A program made the position numbers and the translations under genes. A DNA stretch of 64,000 bases from Formicarius rufipectus. Its lineage: Eukaryota > Chordata > Aves > Passeriformes > Formicariidae. The stretch lies in NCBI GenBank assembly GCA_013399695.1, contig VXAU01002072.1:558001-622000 (forward strand). Reading direction: 5' to 3'. Under the pieces are notes generated by a model. The model did not search any database and was not told the origin of the DNA. It saw nothing but the letters and a program-made list of their open reading frames with translations. Positions 36,901 through 42,900 of this stretch are shown piece by piece. Each line of letters begins with the position of its first letter. Within the stretch, counting starts at the first letter, position 1.

Positions 36901-39900
36901 TAGGAGAAGGTCCCTGCATGGCACAGCACCTGCAGACCCCTGGTAGAAGCATTACTGGGTGCAGACACAGAGGCATAGGATGGGAAGGCAGTAATGCTCT
37001 GACAGTCATTACAAAAGCTGTGGCCTTCAAGCATGACAGAGGAATCCCAGCTGGGAACTAAGAAATTCCATGTGATCTGCAGCCACCTCCTTGCCAAATC
37101 CATAGACAAGCAGGAGAGATTCATGTTGTAACATCCCTGCTTAGACGGGTCATCGTAGAAAGCCAAACAACTGAAGTGTGGTCTGTGATTTTTAGTGTTA
37201 TCTGTTTTCTCTTAGGCAAACAGATTTCTGAAAACACAACCTCTTCTGATTCCTTTTTAAAGAACTTCAAGCACACTGCTCTGTATCAGGATGTGCCAGC
37301 CATTTAACTGTGTGGCTTCTCCCTGATTTTCAGGCAGAAAGTGAGTATGTAGCTAACACTAAGAGCTTTGATCTCAGTTTGCCTCCAACAACTCCGTTCA
37401 CTCCCATGCCTGAGATTTGAAAGGTTGATTATTTACTCTTTGGTATGTATGTCTGATTATATTGTATCATATTTCCTTGTGATACTTTATTTTGCTTTTA
37501 CAATGTTTCTATTAGACACCGACAAGGCATTTCTCTCTTCAAGTGAGACCTGGAACTACACCACAGTTTAAGCTAGACCAAGTCCACAGGTAGCTCACAG
37601 CAACAACCAGATGTTCCCACACTATGTAGCAAAACCAAAGATAATGAAGTCCAATTAATTCCTTGCAAAATTAAAAAAAAAAAATACACCCATAAAAGTC
37701 TAAAACTTCCACACAGTTCATGTTCTGGTTTCAAATGCTGCCTTGGGTACTTGATTTCTGCTTTAAGTTAGAGTGTTTCAGTAAAATACAGAAACAGACA
37801 CTTTCTAGGAGAAAGTATTTATGAAGTAGAGAAATAGTAAGGATATGTCTCCAAGTTAGAACCTTACTGAAACTGATACTGTGGGTTTTTGAGGGGAAAA
37901 AATAAATCCAGAGTTTAAATGATTCTGTGTTACAGACATAATATATCAACTAAATGCCTGCTCAAGAAAGGACATGGCAACCCTTTTTCCCCTTTCAATG
38001 ATGAAGAGGAAGTTATTGCTGTAGGAAAAGATGAGGAAATCACCTGGTACTTCACTTGAGATGCAAAAAAAGAATAAATGTAATGTTGATGGCCTCTCTG
38101 ATGCAAGACGATCTTTAATGGAAATTTCCAGGTGTCCCCAAGACCTTGGTGGTAACAGCACCCTTTTTACTGCACTCTCCATTCAGTGTGGTACATTGGT
38201 GATCTGCATTTTATGTGTTTATATGGAGGTTTTTAATACTGTTCTCCTTCAACATATTTTGGCAAATTCCTTTTATGAGATTCTATTCTTTTTATGCACA
38301 AATAGTCTTCAATACAAATACTTAATTTGTCTTGTAGAGATCTAATGATACAGTAAATGTTCTTAATCCCAGAAATAATGAAGAATGGCTGTATCCTTAG
38401 TGCAAAATTCTGTTCAGCCCTCAAACCCATAAAATAGCTTTACAGATTGGTTTTTTGCATGTCAATACTTTGTAGCACAGTAACTATAACAGCTGACTTA
38501 CCTAAGCTACATAATAGAATATATATACATTTATATTTCTGATGGATTTTGTGTATAAAAGCAAAATAATAACATTTTAAAGTTGTCATACAGGAGTTCA
38601 ATAATCTGGTTAACCTAAAACATGTTTAGTGACACTAAAAATAAAGGTTATAGATATTTATATATAACCTCCTCTTCATTATTCTTTGCTGTTAGAGTGT
38701 GGGTAGAGAATCAATTCAGAATTCATGATTTAGAGCAGGCAGAAGCCTATTTAGCCTGCTGTAAGTAAACATCCCCTCTTGCCCTGCTTCTTGGCAAGTG
38801 CAAGTGTCAGCTCATTACTACTACTTTGCATTGAACCACAGTTATCTCACTGTTGTCAAGATGAAATATTTGGTTTTTAAGTGCTTGATAGATCATAATT
38901 TTTCCACTTCTGACCATAAACCTTTGCGCTATGCATCCTTTAAGTCTCTTAAAGTTAGCCTCAAAACATATTAATGGACAGTGTCTGTCCTGAATTAAGT
39001 ATTAGGATGGAAACAGTAGCTCTGTTTCCCTCAAAGTACGAGATTTCCATTATTCTCTTAATTTATTATACATTTGTCCCACTTTTATCACTTATTCTGT
39101 ACATCAACAGTAAACTAGAACTTATAGGAGTGTTAAAGTAACACCTTTGTATTTAATGTCACAATTAGCTTAACAGCTTTGAATCAACTCAGACTTCTAT
39201 CAGTTGTCCTGCTGAACAACACAACAGTATTTCCATTACTGTCTGTAATTAATTTTTCCCAAGTCATCTTACAGAGCTTCCAGAAACAATACCAAGAGAC
39301 CCACAATCCTCTTGAAACTTAAATTTTTTCATGGCACTAATGAAAACAAGAGATGTGGCCAAGGAAGGAAGGAAGTACATATTGCTACAATACTTACAAA
39401 GTTCCAAACTCTATGTCACTACTAATGAATTCTTCTAACATGCTTGTATCCACCATGGGATTCTCCAAGGCTCCATGGACATCTTGCCCTAAAATTAAAA
39501 AAGACAGAAATTTGGAGACAATCATCAGTGTTTCATACTAAGTAATGCTGCCCTTGCTCCCCTACAGAAAGGGAAACCAAATCCATCCTGTCTTAAGTAT
39601 AACAGGATTACACTTCTGGTTTAGTCATTCTGGGAAAAAGAATTATGAGAAATATAGGGGCAGATGCTGATGACAGGGCAGCACCAGGCAAAGAGCAGTG
39701 CATGCATGGCATTGAGACTTTAGTGAATTACCACAGCAGCAGGATGAAGGAGCCCACTCAGCAACTGGGAAAAAGGTTTTTGAAGATAATTTTCAACTGT
39801 TTTACACTGGGTCGAAACAGTTTGCTGGGTCGAAGCTCAGACATTGTCTCACACAGTACTGCAAGTGAGTTTCTGAAACACCCAATTTAAAAATCCACCA

Positions 39901-42900
39901 TCTGAGCTTAAAGAAAGCATAAATAATGCTTTAGAAATGTTTGGTGGTTTTGGTTTTTTTTATTCTACCAAAAAAAAAAGTCCAGCCCACTAACAAGTTA
40001 AAGTATTAACAAATAGAAAGGATCAGTACTTTGCCCTTTGTTGCTTGGTAACTAAAGGCTATAAACAGATTTTATGATGATAAAGTTTCCGGACTTCATG
40101 ACAACTTTTGTAGAAAGTCAACCAGAGATCTCTAAAAAACCCAACCAAGCAGACCTACTCTGCAGGCACCACACCTCACCAGCAAGCCTTCCACAAACAC
40201 AGGTGTGGCCAGTCAGAAAGCAAACAAGATAAGGACCTTGACATTCCTGCTTGAGCTACTTGTGACTCTGTCCCGCTTCTACACAAGATAAAATGGACCA
40301 GCCCACACATCCAGAGCAGCATGGCCCAGTCCCCTGTGTCTGACACCAACCCTGCCCCTCAGCTCTGCGGCAGTATCTGAGAACATATCAGAACACAAAA
40401 GGTTAATCACTGCCACTGAGCAGAGAAGTAGTAACAGCCCTTGGTGCATTTGCTGTCTTCTCACTGTACTAGCTTGCATAGTAAGAAGTCATACCATAAT
40501 ATATCTTCAGTTGTTTTCCGGTGTCTCTGTCTGATACTGTTCCTTCTTGATCCAGTGCTTAGAAAGGAAATAATTGGAAGCAGCATTTAAAAATCCACCA
40601 CCTTGCACATAATTCCCTTATGTGTCTATCTTAATACATAAATTTACATTGCTAATAAACATTTCCTGAATTGCTTTGTGATCACAGATTAAACGAGGTA
40701 TCGTTTACTTATTGCTGCTGTAGGCTTAATTTTGACTGCCTTTCACTGGGGGATAGCAACTTGCCCATATGCTATTGATAGATCTTTGCATCTCAATATT
40801 AAATCATTGTATATAAATAAACCTGTCCTCTGCACACCAGAAAAGAACAGACTTAATAGGTGCAGCATACAGATATGCCTCAGCAAAATTGTTAAATGTG
40901 GAAAGTTGCGAAGCAGCAACAGAGCACTGTGCAAAACCAGCAGGAATACAGAAGAGCCTGACTTTCCTTAGATTTCCTTAGACTTCTTGGATTCTCATCT
41001 TTTCATTCTTCATGTCTGAATGTAGGATAGCCCTACCTTGATCTACAAACATTTCTCCACAGGAAAACAATTCAGTCAGCTTCTCCTTTTACCTACCTGT
41101 TCTTCCTGTTCAAATTGTCTACTCTTCATGCAGAATTATATCACTTTATTACTACCAGGAGGCCAGAGGTCATATACAAAGTGTATTTTCTGTACCACAA
41201 AACCAAGAATCCTTTATTTAGACCATGGTCAGAGACAGGGTCTTTTTAATCAAATACAGCTATGAATTAAACAAGGACATGGCCTTTCAAAATGGGTATA
41301 CCCCAGTCCCAAATTAGCTCTGTTGCTAAGTGATGACAACAGCAATACATATTACTCCTTCTTCATCTCTCCATTTTGCATGAACAGTTACATGGGGAGG
41401 AGGAGAAGGAAAGAATAAGTAATTCTGTGCTGGGAGAAGAAGTAAGCACACCAGGAAGAAGATAGGCCACCACTAATGAATGTTTGTGATGCAGGTGCAT
41501 GGAAGAGCTGGTACATTTTGCTGTCCTGTACATTCTTTCGTTCTGAATGTACTTTCAAGGTCAATGGCATCATATGCTTGCACTGGCATCTGTTTCAGCA
41601 GGGGAATTGTTGGATCATATGCAAATTTATTTTAAAAGTTGGTAACCATTTCACAGGCATTTGATCACAGTTAGTACTTCACAGATATGGGAAGTACGCA
41701 AGACAGTCACTCATCTGGATTTTAGGTGCTTGCAAGAGCAAATAACTGTGTCTAAGTGGCAAGAAAAGCCATGCTGAAAGGCCTCTGTGAACACACAGCT
41801 TCCTGCACAGAATTGTGTGCCTGGCTAAGAGCTGCTGGATGATGTGTGTGTGGAGTCAGCAGCCTCAATTATCAGCTTGTGCTCAGGGATCTCTGCTCCC
41901 AGTGCACCCTTCACACCAGTGTGCCTGGACACCTCAGGGAAGAGTCTGCACTGAGTGATACTTTCAATTTTAGTGTCACTGTGCAGAGGACTGCCAGCTA
42001 CCACTGGCTTCTGTTTCCCTGCCCATTCTAGACTAGCTTGTTCCTAATAACCAGGCACGGGCCCCAAAGGAATAATATAAACACCAGCCTCCTAACCTGG
42101 CAGTTGCTCTTTGACAGACATCCCTTCTTTTACTCCAGACAATAGCCTCTCATTACCTGGCTCCTGAGCTTCATTGTATGGTCCTGTAACTAAACAGGCT
42201 CAATTCCTGAAAAACCTGCCTTGATTAATTCTCCAACACTTCCATGTTGTGCCTTATGCTTACCTTCATTTAAATCTGTTAAATCAGTTGCCTCCTTTTC
42301 AGTGGTATGTAAATGAAAAGTGAAGGATGGGGACAGAGAGATAGTATTAGCTGAAAAGCAATATTAAACTGATCATTTCCTGACATTAAAAGAGGATGCC
42401 AGGAAGTACCCGGCCAAGACCAGCTATGTGTAGTAAGGTTCATGTTAAAACATCAGCTACTCCACACAGGAACAATTGTTTAATACAGCTCAAGGTATAA
42501 AAACAGCACACAGAACATGGTCAGTGCACACCAATACCTGCTTGCTGAATGGACAAATTCATAATGTTCACTACAGACCCTTGAAACTTGAGGAATATAT
42601 TTCTGCTTGAGAATTATTAACTGATTTCCCCTGGAGACACTTTGCCACTAAAACAGGCCTCAGCGCTTTATGAGCTCCATTATACAGGCTCAGTGAAAAG
42701 TCCAGCTGAACCTCATTGACTCACACTAAGGTAAAATATTACTTAAGGGGCTTCTAGTCCCTTCTTTCATGCTACAGAACTCCAGCCAAACAGGAGGTAT
42801 CACAGTCTATGTTATTCAACTTCACAAAGACCTGTAACTTCAAGTGGTAAGGCGTGAGCTTGTGTTAAGACAGACTTTTTTTACCCAAAGTAACATTTTC

